Source: Chloroflexales bacterium ZM16-3
GTDB lineage: Bacteria > Chloroflexota > Chloroflexia > Chloroflexales > Chloroflexaceae
Length of the DNA: 64,000 nt
Assembly: GCA_004138175.2 (NCBI GenBank)
Contig: RYFE02000005.1
Location: 176,618-240,617 of the forward strand
Direction: 5' to 3'
The notes under the pieces are model-generated. The model was not told where the DNA came from and did not search any database. It saw only the letters and a program-made list of their open reading frames with translations. Below are positions 16,059-24,772 of this stretch, piece by piece. The position numbers and the translations under genes are program-made. The stretch's first letter is position 1, and the number at the start of each line of letters is the position of its first letter.

Positions 16059-17957
16059 TCACGGCATCAGCTCGGCGCCCAGCCGCCCGAGCTGCACGCG
16101 GTAGGCGGCGGGCTGCTCGGGGTGCTCCTCGAAGCGGTTACGCTCGAAGTACTGCACCCGCCGCGCCCCGCCGCCCACATCCTCGTCGAATGGCTCGCTG
16201 ATCGGGAAGCCGAAGATCGCCAGGCCGCCGTTGCGCTCCCAGTAGGCCCGGAATGGCGGGCAGAGGCTGTGGCCGGTCTCGGGGAAGTAGCGGCACTGGA
16301 CGCTCGGCGGGCCGCCCACCGTCGGCAGGCCGCGCCAGTCTACCCCCCGGCGGGCCAGGCTCTCCACGCCCAGCAGGCCGAGCTGCACATCGTAGGGCGG
16401 TCGGTTCTCCGGGTGCTCCTCGAAGCGGTTGCGCTCAAACCACTGCACCTTGTAGCTCCCCCCGTCGCTACCGCTCTCCACTCGCTCCGCGCTGATCGGG
16501 AAGCCGAAAATCGCCAGCCCGCCGCCGCGCTCCCAGTAGCGCAGGAAGGGGTCGCGCAGGCTCTGGCTAGTCTCGCCGAAGCTGCGCGAGCGCCCGCTGA
16601 GCTGGCGCACGTAGATCGGGCGTCCGCTCAGGCTGAGCCGGGCCGCGCGCCCTGACAGCGCGCTCTCGCCGCCGTCGCGGTCGATCTGGGCCGCGCTCAG
16701 CCCCGCCGTCAGCGGGAAGCTGGCCGCCGCCGGTGCGCCCAGCGACCAGAGCACATCCACCGTGCCGCCGTCGCCCAGCTCGAAGCGGTAGTCGGCCAGG
16801 CTGCCGGGGCGGTGCAGCGGGCCGGTGCCGCTGTAGCGGGCGAACTGGAGCTGGGCCACCATCGCGCCATAGGCCGTGTAGGCCGGCTTGGGGCTCAGGT
16901 CGTCGCGCACAATCGCCGCAGGCCCCCAGGGCTGCTGCCCGCCGCCGAACTTATCCTCAAGCTGGAAGTAGCTGACGTGCTCGACGCCGGCCGCCGCCGC
17001 CAGCACGAAGCTGCGCACCATGTAGTCGGCCTGCTCCTGCTCGCTCTTGGCGAACTGCGAGGCGCAGCTGCCGCCGCAGGTGCTCCAGCCCATCTCGCTG
17101 ATCCAGATCGGCTTGCCGCCGCCGCGCGCCGCCACCCAGCGCTTCGCCAGCGCGATCCGGCCCGGTATCGTCACGTCGAAGCGCTCGCGCGGGTTGATCA
17201 GGCTCGGGTCGTCGGGGGCGTAGTCGATCAGCCAGGGGTGGATCGACAGGACATCGAAGCTGTCCCAGCCAGCCAACTCAACCACACGGTCCATAAAGCC
17301 GCCCTGGCCAACCGCGTCGAAGGTGTAGACGCCGCCATTGAGCACGGTGGCCGTCGGGTCGGCGGCCTTGATCGCGTCGTGGGCCAGGCGCAGCATCTGG
17401 GCGTAGGCTCCGGCGTCGGCGTGGGGCAGCCATGTGCCGTCCAGGTCGGGCTCGTTCCAGATCTCCCAGGCCGCCACGCGGGGCGAGCCGGGTGCGTCCT
17501 TGTAGCCGTCGCCGTCGTAGCGCTCGACCACGCCGGCGGCCCAGCGGGCGTAGGCGGCCATGTCGGTGGGCGCGCACCAGTACTCGGGCTGCTGGGTGTC
17601 CTTGGCGTAGCGCACGCAGGCCGGGTCGCGGTACTGCTTGGGCGTAGTCAGCAGCATGCCGATGATGCCGACCCCGGCATCGGCGATCTGGCCGAGACGC
17701 CGGTCGTAGAAACGGTTGTCCTCGCCCGGCCCCCAGGCCGCCCACGAGATCTCCTCGCGGGTCCAGCGCGCGCCGATCTGGGTGGCCATGCCCAGCAGGG
17801 CCGTGGCCTCGGCGTCGTCGCGCTCGCGGCCGGTGAGGTACATGTTCAGGCCGAAGAGCGACGGCGGCATGCCGGGCTGGCGCACGGCACCGCTGGCGGT
17901 CGAGCCGGGGATGAGCAGGGCGAGCAGGGTGAGCAGGGCGAGCAGACGGTGCTTCAT
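16059..17957 (-). CDS. Secreted glycoside-hydrolase-like protein with C-terminal repeat domain
   Basis: This 632-residue exported protein has a signal peptide, MKHRLLALLTLLALLIPG, cut near ASGA. Starts at 17987 or 18017 are possible; 17957 puts the signal peptide at the N-terminus. Residues 30-380 form a TIM-barrel resembling clan A glycoside hydrolases (GH39/GH5-like). The likely acid/base is E169 in WEIWNEPDLDG and the likely nucleophile is E288 in IWISEMGW. The C-terminal 250 residues carry two copies of a repeat with YWER.GGLAIFGFPIS and VQ.FERNRFEEHPE, a module common on Chloroflexota secreted proteins. The polysaccharide substrate cannot be named. Confidence 0.8.
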   Translation of the reverse strand: MKHRLLALLTLLALLIPGSTASGAVRQPGMPPSLFGLNMYLTGRERDDAEATALLGMATQIGARWTREEISWAAWGPGEDNRFYDRRLGQIADAGVGIIGMLLTTPKQYRDPACVRYAKDTQQPEYWCAPTDMAAYARWAAGVVERYDGDGYKDAPGSPRVAAWEIWNEPDLDGTWLPHADAGAYAQMLRLAHDAIKAADPTATVLNGGVYTFDAVGQGGFMDRVVELAGWDSFDVLSIHPWLIDYAPDDPSLINPRERFDVTIPGRIALAKRWVAARGGGKPIWISEMGWSTCGGSCASQFAKSEQEQADYMVRSFVLAAAAGVEHVSYFQLEDKFGGGQQPWGPAAIVRDDLSPKPAYTAYGAMVAQLQFARYSGTGPLHRPGSLADYRFELGDGGTVDVLWSLGAPAAASFPLTAGLSAAQIDRDGGESALSGRAARLSLSGRPIYVRQLSGRSRSFGETSQSLRDPFLRYWERGGGLAIFGFPISAERVESGSDGGSYKVQWFERNRFEEHPENRPPYDVQLGLLGVESLARRGVDWRGLPTVGGPPSVQCRYFPETGHSLCPPFRAYWERNGGLAIFGFPISEPFDEDVGGGARRVQYFERNRFEEHPEQPAAYRVQLGRLGAELMP

Positions 17958-18071
17958 GTGGTAGATGGGTGTTGGTGGGCTGATCATCGCAGAGCCGCCG
18001 GGATTGTACCACAGCACTAGGTTCGCACGGCGACCCTTGACGCGCTACCCTTACTCAGGTACGATCCTCCT

Positions 18072-19010
18072 ATGAGCGACACAAAACGCATTATCCTCAC
18101 CGGCGCCACCGGCTCTGTCGGGCGCCGTCTCTTCATCGCCCTGGTACTGCGCGGATACGAGGTTGTCGTCTTCTCGCGCAATCCCCAGAAGGCCCGCGAG
18201 GCCATTCCCGGCGCAGCCGACTATATGCGCTGGACGCCCACCAAGGGCGGGACGTGGGCCGCCGCCATCGACGGCGCTCACGCCGTCATCCACTTGGCCG
18301 GTGCCCCCATCGCCGACGGGTTGCTCGGCCGGCGCTGGTCCCCCGCCGTCAAGGCAGATATCCGCGACAGCCGGGTGATCGGCACCCACGGTATCGTCGA
18401 GGCGATCGGCGCAGCCAGCGTCCGCCCGCAGGTGCTGATCTGCGCCTCGGGCGTGGGCTACTACGGCCTGTTCCGCGACTACACCCCGCTCAATGAGGAC
18501 TCTCCCCCCGGCAACGACTTCCTGGCCCAGGTCTGCGTGGCATGGGAGGCCGAGGCCGCCCGCGCTGAGGAGTTCGGCGTGCGGGTGGCCCGCATCCGCA
18601 CCGGCCTGATGCTCGACCCCGAGTCTGGCGTGCTGCCACAAATTATGCAGCCCTTCAATCTGCGCGTCGGTGGCCCCGTGCTGCCTGGCACTCAGTACTA
18701 CCCCTGGATCCACCCCGACGATCTGGTCGGCATCTACATGCTCGCGCTTGAAGATGAGCGCGCCAGCGGGCCGATCAACGCTGTAGCGCCGACCCCGCAG
18801 ACCAACCGCGACTTCAGCTCGATCCTTGGGAAGGTGATGAGCTCACCCTCGTGGATGCCTATACCCGAGTTCACCCTGCGGACAGTCCTGGGCGAGATGG
18901 CTGATCTGGTGGTGAATGGCCAGCGCGCCCTGCCGAAGAAGGTTCAGGCCCTCGGCTATAGCTTTCAGTACCCCCAGCTAGAGCCGGCCCTGCGCAATCT
19001 GCTCTCCTGA
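18072..19010 (+). CDS. TIGR01777 family epimerase (extended SDR)
   Basis: This 312-residue NAD(P)-binding protein has an N-terminal Rossmann motif GATGSVGRR (about 11-19), HLAGAPIADG in place of the usual NxxG active-site area, and an ASGVGYYG catalytic Ser-Tyr region. A C-terminal DUF1731-type segment follows (PSWMPIPEFTLRTVLGEMAD, then QRALPKKVQALGYSFQYP). The family is related to SDR39U1/YfcH and the substrate is unknown. The ATG at 18072 is preceded only by a weak site (TCCTCCT). It is divergent from the glycoside-hydrolase gene, so the 114 bp between them probably hold both promoters. Confidence 0.9.
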   Translation: MSDTKRIILTGATGSVGRRLFIALVLRGYEVVVFSRNPQKAREAIPGAADYMRWTPTKGGTWAAAIDGAHAVIHLAGAPIADGLLGRRWSPAVKADIRDSRVIGTHGIVEAIGAASVRPQVLICASGVGYYGLFRDYTPLNEDSPPGNDFLAQVCVAWEAEAARAEEFGVRVARIRTGLMLDPESGVLPQIMQPFNLRVGGPVLPGTQYYPWIHPDDLVGIYMLALEDERASGPINAVAPTPQTNRDFSSILGKVMSSPSWMPIPEFTLRTVLGEMADLVVNGQRALPKKVQALGYSFQYPQLEPALRNLLS

Positions 19011-19025
19011 AAGATGTGCCGTAAG

Positions 19026-19063
19026 GGCGGGGAGGGGCGCGTCGTGACGCGCCCCTCCCCGCC
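19026..19063 (+). terminator. GC-rich hairpin after the epimerase gene
   Basis: GGCGGGGAGGGGCGCGTC pairs with GACGCGCCCCTCCCCGCC, followed by TCTTCTC. It follows the epimerase stop by 15 bp and is related in sequence to the palindrome at 15993-16022. Confidence 0.75.
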
Positions 19064-19159
19064 TCTTCTCATCCCCCTCTCACGTCAACTTAAAGCCGCT
19101 TTTATACGCTTGTACCATACTGCTATCAGAAAGCTACCAATAGCAGTGAGGAAATATGT

Positions 19160-20320
19160 ATGGAGCGTTCAAACCGCATTGGCCGAATCCTACTGGTTTT
19201 CGCCGTCTTCCTGGCCATCTTCGTTGGGATCGCCGGGGGAGCCGTCGCCGGGGGCGGGGCAGCCTACTATATGGTGCAGCGCAACCTGACGGCGCGGGCA
19301 GTAGTCGCCCAGCCGGTGATCGCGCCGGCCGCCACCCAGGGCGCGGCTGCCCAGCCCTACGCCCCCGGATCGCTAGACTCAAGCTCCAACGCAATGGTCG
19401 CCGCCGTGCAGAAGGTGGCCCCTGCCGTTGTGACGGTGCTCAACAGCGGCCCGCAAGGCAGCGGCAGCGGCAGCGGCGTGATCATTAGCGACAAGGGCTA
19501 CATCATCACCAATAACCATGTGGTCGAGGGCGCAACCCAGCTCGCTGTGGTCTTTAACGACGGCAGCCGCAGCGATGCGAAGCTGATCGGCACCGACCCG
19601 CTGAATGACGTGGCCGTGATCCAGGTGAGCGGGAAGCTGCCTGCGGTCGCCGCAGTCGGCGACGCTGCGGCGCTTCAGCCTGGCGAGCAGGTGCTGGCTA
19701 TCGGCAGCCCGCTCGGTAACTTCCGCAATACGGTGACGGCTGGCGTGGTCAGCGCTCTGAACCGCTCGGTTGGCCCGATGGAGGGCCTGATCCAGACCGA
19801 CGCCGCGATCAACAGCGGCAACAGCGGTGGCCCACTGATCAACCTGAGTGGCGAAGTGGTCGGCCTGAACACCCTAGTGGTGCGCAACGACCAGCTCTCC
19901 TCCTCGGCGGCCCCCGTTGAAGGGCTGGGCTTCTCGGTGCCAAGCACCATCTTTAGGGGCGTGGCCGAGCAGCTGATCGCCAATGGGAAGGTCTCCTACC
20001 CCTTCCTGGGTGTGAGCTACCTGCCGATCGACGGCAGCATCGCCGCCGAGCTGAACCTGCCGGTGCAGAGCGGCGCGCTTATCCAGAGCAGCCGCCAGGG
20101 CCAGCCCGCCGTCCAGCCTGGCACCGCCGCCGCTCGGGCCGGCCTGCGCGAGGGCGATATCATTACCGCCATCGATGGGACGGCGCTCGACGGCGACACC
20201 TCCCTGCGCCAGCTGCTGCTCCAGCACCGGCCCGGAGACAGCATCACGCTGACAGTGCTGCGCGACGGGAAGGAGAGCAGCGTCCAGGTGACGCTTGGCG
20301 AGCGCGACCCCAACATGTAG
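19160..20320 (+). CDS. HtrA/DegP-type serine protease with PDZ domain
   Basis: This 386-residue protein has an N-terminal membrane anchor (ILLVFAVFLAIFVGIAGGAVAG, 10-31), a trypsin-like domain and a C-terminal PDZ domain. The catalytic triad is visible as H120 (ITNNHVVEG), D150 (LNDVAVI) and S222 (GNSGGPL). The PDZ portion contains FLGVSYLPID and AARAGLREGDIITAIDG. HtrA proteases degrade or refold damaged extracytoplasmic proteins. One PDZ domain and a single anchor match the DegS/HtrA layout of Gram-positive and Chloroflexota proteins. The gene stands alone, with a strong terminator. Confidence 0.93.
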   Translation: MERSNRIGRILLVFAVFLAIFVGIAGGAVAGGGAAYYMVQRNLTARAVVAQPVIAPAATQGAAAQPYAPGSLDSSSNAMVAAVQKVAPAVVTVLNSGPQGSGSGSGVIISDKGYIITNNHVVEGATQLAVVFNDGSRSDAKLIGTDPLNDVAVIQVSGKLPAVAAVGDAAALQPGEQVLAIGSPLGNFRNTVTAGVVSALNRSVGPMEGLIQTDAAINSGNSGGPLINLSGEVVGLNTLVVRNDQLSSSAAPVEGLGFSVPSTIFRGVAEQLIANGKVSYPFLGVSYLPIDGSIAAELNLPVQSGALIQSSRQGQPAVQPGTAAARAGLREGDIITAIDGTALDGDTSLRQLLLQHRPGDSITLTVLRDGKESSVQVTLGERDPNM

Positions 20321-20339
20321 GCGCGTTGATCGCCACGGC

Positions 20340-20387
20340 AGAAAGGCCCGCTCCTACGCACTATAGTGCGTAGGAGCGGGCCTTTCT
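20340..20387. terminator. Long palindromic terminator
   Basis: AGAAAGGCCCGCTCCTACGC and its complement meet at GCACTATAGTGC, giving a stem of about 24 bp ending in CTTTCT, right after the HtrA gene. Confidence 0.85.
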
Positions 20388-20438
20388 CATGTGCTTATCA
20401 GGCGGATGTTAGGTAATTGTTAGCTATTTGTGAGGATA

Positions 20439-20447
20439 TGGTATAAT
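20439..20447 (+). promoter_or_regulatory. Extended -10 promoter
   Basis: TGGTATAAT is a perfect extended -10 element 46 bp before the ATG of the golvesin-like gene. The upstream TTGTTA (20417) is at a non-ideal 19-bp distance. Confidence 0.6.
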
Positions 20448-20492
20448 CCTTCCGGCCACCCAGCTGTGGCCCTTCTACCAAGAACGTAGAAT

Positions 20493-21962
20493 ATGGAGGA
20501 ACGATTGAGGTCTACGCGTACCTACTTGCGCTGGTCGCGGCTAGCCCTGGCGCTCCTAGCTTGCACCCTACTCATCTCAGCCACCACGACCTACGCGGCC
20601 GGTTCCGGCAGCCCGCAACAACGAACCTCTACCGCCGGCCTGCTTGAGCACAATGGCGTGCTTAGCCTGGCGGATGGAAGTGTCGCCCTTGCCGCAGACG
20701 CCGCGCCCGCATCACCCCTTCTCGGAGCCTTCCGCCGCTCTGGCTCCCTCATCGCCGAGCCGCCCACATCCCCGCTGGCAGCCGCCCGCTTCAGGATCTC
20801 CTACGGCGTCGATCTGCCCCGAGGAACCGCCCTGCGGGTCGATGTGCGCGCCAGCCTTGACGGCACCCTCTGGACGCCCTGGATGGTCGATATGCCCTCC
20901 GGCGCCGTCGTCGGCTTCCCTGTTCCCGCGCAGCGCGTGCAGTACCGCCTGACCCTGATGGGCGACCTCGGGCTGAGCCCGGTTGTCCGCAGCGTCTCGC
21001 TGGAGCCAACCAGCGCGCCTGCCACCTACGAGGCCGCAGCCGCCGACCCATACGCTGTGGCGCCGACCTTCCGCATCAGGGCGACCCGCCAGGGCATGAT
21101 CGGCGGGCGCACCGCCAACGGCTTCGTCATCCCGCCCCACGCCCGCTTTGTCTCCCTGCCGTGCTGGTGCGCCCTCTCTAGCAAGGGCGGCGACGAGTAT
21201 AAGGTGCGGATCACCTACCGCGGCCGCAGCACCGTTGTCCCTGTGTACGACGTAGGCCCCTACAGTGCCCGCGACGACTACTGGAACACGCAGCGGAAGG
21301 GCTACCCCGACCTTGAGCGCGGCTGGCCGATGGATCACGCCGCCTACTACGAGGGCTACAACGGCAAGCAGGCCGACAAGGGCTATGTGCGCTTCCCCAC
21401 CGCTATGGACGTGGGCGACGGCGCGTGGATCGACGACCTGGGCATTGTCGGCGACCAGGCCGAGGTTGAGGTGACGATGCTCTGGATGGGCGCCGACCCG
21501 CTGGCCGGGCCGCCCGCCCGCGACCCGAACCTCCCCGAGCAGGTTGTGGACGAGCTGGGCGGCAGCTTCTGGCACAGCAGCCCGGACATTGGCGTCAGCG
21601 CGGTGGGCTGCGGCTACGAGCGTCACGCCTACCAGGCGAAGACGGTGACGGACCAGGCCCAGAGCACCCAGGTGGCGCGCTGGCAGCCGAACCTGCCCAC
21701 GGCCGGCGATTATGACCTCTATGTCCATGTGCCGGTCTGCCCGAGCAAGCGCGCGACCACCAGCGCGGCCCGCTATGTGATCCAGCACCGCGACGGTGCC
21801 CTTGAGGTTGCGGTGAACCAGGCCGCGCAGCCCGGCTGGGTACACCTGGGGCGCTTCCCATTCAGCGCCGGCAGCGATGGCTTCATCCAGCTCAGCGATC
21901 TGGCCGGCGACGCGGGGGCGACCGTCTGGTTCGACCAGGCTAAGTGGGTGCGCGCGCCATAG
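20493..21962 (+). CDS. Secreted protein with golvesin-like C-terminal domain
   Basis: This 489-residue exported protein has a signal peptide ending near TTTYAAGS (residues 1-37). The middle contains RIRATRQGMIGGRTANGF, SLPCWCALSSKGGDEYKVRI and VPVYDVGPYSARDDYWN, which resembles a double-psi beta-barrel or NlpC-associated surface domain. The last 110 residues read as a golvesin/Xly carbohydrate-binding-like beta-sandwich (DYDLYVHVPVCPSKRATTSA, then GWVHLGRFPFSAGSDGFIQL). It is likely cell-wall or extracellular; no catalytic residues can be assigned with confidence. It is monocistronic with its own extended -10 promoter. Confidence 0.72.
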   Translation: MEERLRSTRTYLRWSRLALALLACTLLISATTTYAAGSGSPQQRTSTAGLLEHNGVLSLADGSVALAADAAPASPLLGAFRRSGSLIAEPPTSPLAAARFRISYGVDLPRGTALRVDVRASLDGTLWTPWMVDMPSGAVVGFPVPAQRVQYRLTLMGDLGLSPVVRSVSLEPTSAPATYEAAAADPYAVAPTFRIRATRQGMIGGRTANGFVIPPHARFVSLPCWCALSSKGGDEYKVRITYRGRSTVVPVYDVGPYSARDDYWNTQRKGYPDLERGWPMDHAAYYEGYNGKQADKGYVRFPTAMDVGDGAWIDDLGIVGDQAEVEVTMLWMGADPLAGPPARDPNLPEQVVDELGGSFWHSSPDIGVSAVGCGYERHAYQAKTVTDQAQSTQVARWQPNLPTAGDYDLYVHVPVCPSKRATTSAARYVIQHRDGALEVAVNQAAQPGWVHLGRFPFSAGSDGFIQLSDLAGDAGATVWFDQAKWVRAP

Positions 21963-22045
21963 CCTTGTGTGGCAGTAGCGCAAACATCACGCTGTATGGC
22001 GTCGCCGGACGGCGGCGCTGGACGAGCATGACGTAGCCCTGCACC

Positions 22046-24547
22046 TCAGCGCAGCGTGTAGATCGTCACCTCGCCGTCGCCAAAGCTGGTGGGCTCGCCG
22101 AGCTGGTCAAACTTCGCCAGGCCCTCGGGCGGGTAGGTGGCGCGCTCTAGGCCGCCCACATACACGTAGCGTACCCCGTACTTCGCCAGCAGGTCGCGGG
22201 CCTGGGCGACATCAGTCGTGCTAAAGATTCGGTAGACATCGTCGCAGCGCGGCTGGAGCTGCGCAGCGGCGGCAGGGTCTCCGCCGCGCCACTGGCTCTC
22301 ATGGCCGCTCCAGCCAAGGACAGTGGGGATTCCGCTGGCTGCCGAGACGCCGGCGTAGCCCTCGCCGTTGTATGATCCGCCGCAGCGGGGCGTCGCGCCA
22401 GCGGCCACATCCTCAGGGTTATCGACCTTGGCGGCCTCCAGGATGACGCTGCCGGGGGCCGCGTTCGCCCGCAGCCAGGAGATCGCCTGCTTTCCGCCCT
22501 CGGTCTGCTCGCGCGGGGTGGGCGACTCTAGGCCGATGGCCGGGCCGAGCCCGAGGTCGCGCAGGGCCAGGGCCGGGTAGACCCCCGCGCCCATAAGCAT
22601 GATCGCGAAGAGCGTGGCGATGCCGCCGCCGATGATCCGCCGCGCGCCTCGGGTGTGGGCCAGGACATACCAGAGGGCGAAGGGCGTCAGTGTGCCCCAG
22701 AGCAGCCAGACCTGGTAGTAGAACTTGAAGATCGTGTTGAAGCGAGCCGACCAGCCCTCGAAGGTGTCGCGGATGTAGATGATCTCGGTGCCAAAGACGA
22801 TCGCGCATCCCAGGGCCACCACCAGCAGGGCGAAGCTCTCGGCGGGCCGCTCGCCCATCCGCAGGGCTAGCATAAAGGCCAGGATTCCCAGCCCGGCCAG
22901 CGCCAGCAGCGGGAAGCCGACGAGCAGGCCGATCAGCAGCAATACTGGGGGCAGCCAGAGTAGCACACCTTTGACTCCCCCTCTCCCGCTCAGGGAGAGG
23001 GGGCTGGGGGGTGAGGGCCGTGCCAGATACACAAACGCCGCCAGCGGGATCACAAACAGCCCGAAGATGATCAGGAAGGGTGCGATGCCGCTGCGCGCGG
23101 CCGGGTATGGCGCGATGATGCTGGTGATCTTGGCCAGGATCGGCAGGTCGATCAGCGGCGCGGCGCCGCCCACCAGCGAGCGGAAGGTCAGGTAGAAGGG
23201 CAGGAAGAGCAGGAAGCTGGCGATGACAACTGGGCCAAGGCGGCGGGCGTAGGCCAGCCAGTCGGTCGGCCCGGCGCCGCCCACACGGCGCTGGAGGACG
23301 AGCGCGGCCCCGGCGTAGAGCAGCAGGTAGGTCGGCAGATCCCAACTATTGATCGCGTAGAGGCCGCCCAGGATCACCCCGCTGACGATCAGCTCGGCGC
23401 CGCCCGCGCGCCCCGAGGCCAGGGCCGGGGACTCGGCGCGAGCCAGGGTCGCCAGGCACATCGCCAGGGCCAGCAGCGTGAAGGGCAGCGACATCACGTG
23501 GGGGTGCATGTCGCCCAGGCGGAAGCTGAAGAGCGGGAACTCGGTAATGTCGTAGCGCCGCTCCTGGCGCGGCGGCTGGCCCGAATCGCGCACAGTGTAC
23601 GCATCCCAGAGCGAGCGTGAGGGCCACCACCAGTTGAATGCCCCCGGCGCGGCCATATCCTGGCGCTCCCAGGCGCTCAGCTCGCCAAAGTCGCTGACGG
23701 TGGTCATGTAGGGCAGGCTGATGCTGTCCGCCCCGCCGAGCGCCTGCCCCGCCGCCGACATCAGCTGCCGCCCGTCCAGCGCCACCGCCTTCTCACTCCC
23801 CAGCAACACCTGGACGGCTCCCGACTGGTTGCCGGCAACCAGGACGAGCAACGCTCCCAGCACCGCCAATAACCATCGGCCCCAGGCACTCGCCCTCTGA
23901 CTCCCGACTCCCGACTCCTGTCCCCCGCCCGCCAGAGCGATCAGATTCACCACCACCCCCGCCACCCCCAGCGCCGTCAGGGCGAAGATCAGGGCCAATG
24001 AGAGGTTGTAGGCCACGCTGGGGGCAAGCCCACTGAGCTGCGCCACCCCGGCCATCAGCAGGTAGCCGAAGTAGTAGTAGTTGATGCTGTACCCGGCCAG
24101 CCAGGGGTCGCTCGGCGGGAAGGTCGCGCTGCGCTGGATGGCGTTGAAGAAGGCGAAGTCCATAGCCCGCTCAGTGCCCCAGGGCGTCGGGTCGTGGGCG
24201 CGCATCCAGACGCAGGCCAGCATGGCGGCCAGAAAGATCACCTCGTAGCCAAGGATGGTCGGCCAGGGCGGCAGCAGGGGCCGACGAGGTGCGGGCGCGG
24301 CCCGCCACACCCACAGGCCCAGCCCGGCCACAGCCAGGGCGCAGACCACCAGCAGCGGCGCGCTGAAGCCGCCCAGGCCGAGCATGGCCAGCAGCCAGGC
24401 CAGGTAGCCGCTAAGCAGCAGGCCGAGCGCCTTAGCGAAGGGGTAGCCGCCGTCGGGCAGGCTGCGGAAGATCAGCCCGGCCAGGGGCAGACCGGCCAGC
24501 CCGAGCGCCTGGGCGATCAGCCACCAGATGAAGATATCCGCCACCAT
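22046..24547 (-). CDS. DUF2298 (Chlor_Arch_YYY) polytopic membrane protein
   Basis: This 833-residue integral membrane protein has more than twelve hydrophobic segments. It carries the family hallmark INYYYFGYLLM near residue 160, HPHVMSLPF (about 345), the ETVFKFYYQ-like NTIFKFYYQVWLLWG (about 605) and a soluble C-terminal end with VLGWSGHESQWRG and YVYVGGLERATYPPEGL. DUF2298 proteins occur in Chloroflexota and Archaea and are thought to be GT-C-like glycosyltransferases; activity is unproven. It lies 225 bp downstream of the giant protein gene, which contains two more copies of the domain. Two repeat insertions are in frame: GGGAGTC heptamers at 23895-23925 and a palindromic element at 22972-23017 (SPPSPLSLSGRG). 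Confidence 0.85.
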   Translation of the reverse strand: MVADIFIWWLIAQALGLAGLPLAGLIFRSLPDGGYPFAKALGLLLSGYLAWLLAMLGLGGFSAPLLVVCALAVAGLGLWVWRAAPAPRRPLLPPWPTILGYEVIFLAAMLACVWMRAHDPTPWGTERAMDFAFFNAIQRSATFPPSDPWLAGYSINYYYFGYLLMAGVAQLSGLAPSVAYNLSLALIFALTALGVAGVVVNLIALAGGGQESGVGSQRASAWGRWLLAVLGALLVLVAGNQSGAVQVLLGSEKAVALDGRQLMSAAGQALGGADSISLPYMTTVSDFGELSAWERQDMAAPGAFNWWWPSRSLWDAYTVRDSGQPPRQERRYDITEFPLFSFRLGDMHPHVMSLPFTLLALAMCLATLARAESPALASGRAGGAELIVSGVILGGLYAINSWDLPTYLLLYAGAALVLQRRVGGAGPTDWLAYARRLGPVVIASFLLFLPFYLTFRSLVGGAAPLIDLPILAKITSIIAPYPAARSGIAPFLIIFGLFVIPLAAFVYLARPSPPSPLSLSGRGGVKGVLLWLPPVLLLIGLLVGFPLLALAGLGILAFMLALRMGERPAESFALLVVALGCAIVFGTEIIYIRDTFEGWSARFNTIFKFYYQVWLLWGTLTPFALWYVLAHTRGARRIIGGGIATLFAIMLMGAGVYPALALRDLGLGPAIGLESPTPREQTEGGKQAISWLRANAAPGSVILEAAKVDNPEDVAAGATPRCGGSYNGEGYAGVSAASGIPTVLGWSGHESQWRGGDPAAAAQLQPRCDDVYRIFSTTDVAQARDLLAKYGVRYVYVGGLERATYPPEGLAKFDQLGEPTSFGDGEVTIYTLR
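22972..23017. repeat. Palindromic repeat inside the DUF2298 gene
   Basis: CCCCCTCTCCC(G) and GGGAGAGGGGG flank CTCA, followed by CTGGGGGGTGAGGG. It is translated in frame as a Ser/Pro/Leu/Gly-rich insert, and the element type is known from many bacterial genomes. Confidence 0.6.
23895..23925. repeat. GACTCCC heptamer array
   Basis: About three units of GACTCCC/GACTCCT, in frame in the DUF2298 gene and coding for QESGVGSQ. Confidence 0.85.
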
Positions 24548-24600
24548 TACTACAACCTATTTTTGCAGTAGAGCATATGTAACGCGGTGAGGCATCCGGT

Positions 24601-24657
24601 CATTCTGAGCGAAGCGAAGAATTCCGTCCGAGACGCTTCGCTACGCTCAGCGTGACA
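24601..24657. repeat. REP-like CTGAGCGAAGCGAAG element
   Basis: CATTCTGAGCGAAGCGAAGA is followed by the inverted CGCTTCGCTACGCTCAG. This dispersed intergenic sequence type is common in bacterial genomes. It lies between the two DUF2298 genes. Confidence 0.6.
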
Positions 24658-24682
24658 GCGTTACGTATGCGGTATTGCCTAC

Positions 24683-24752
24683 TTTTGTTGATGATTGGTG
24701 GCTTCGCCACCAATCATCAACAAAAAACAGTTCGGGGCGGCGAAGCCGCCCC
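24683..24752. terminator. Two adjacent hairpins after the giant gene
   Basis: A perfect 20-bp stem with TTC loop (arms 24683-24702 and 24706-24725) is followed by GGGGCGGC-GAA-GCCGCCCC (24734-24752). They lie 20 to 90 bp downstream of the giant minus-strand gene. No long U-run follows in the minus direction, so termination strength is uncertain. Confidence 0.5.
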
Positions 24753-24772
24753 AAACCCCGCCGAAGGCGGAG

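Noticed and set aside
16812..18020. 402-residue plus-strand open frame
   Set aside because: It is antisense to the secreted glycoside-hydrolase-like gene and has low-complexity Ala/Gly/Arg composition.
20712..21983. 423-residue minus-strand open frame
   Set aside because: It is antisense to the golvesin-like gene, with no recognisable domain and no ribosome site.
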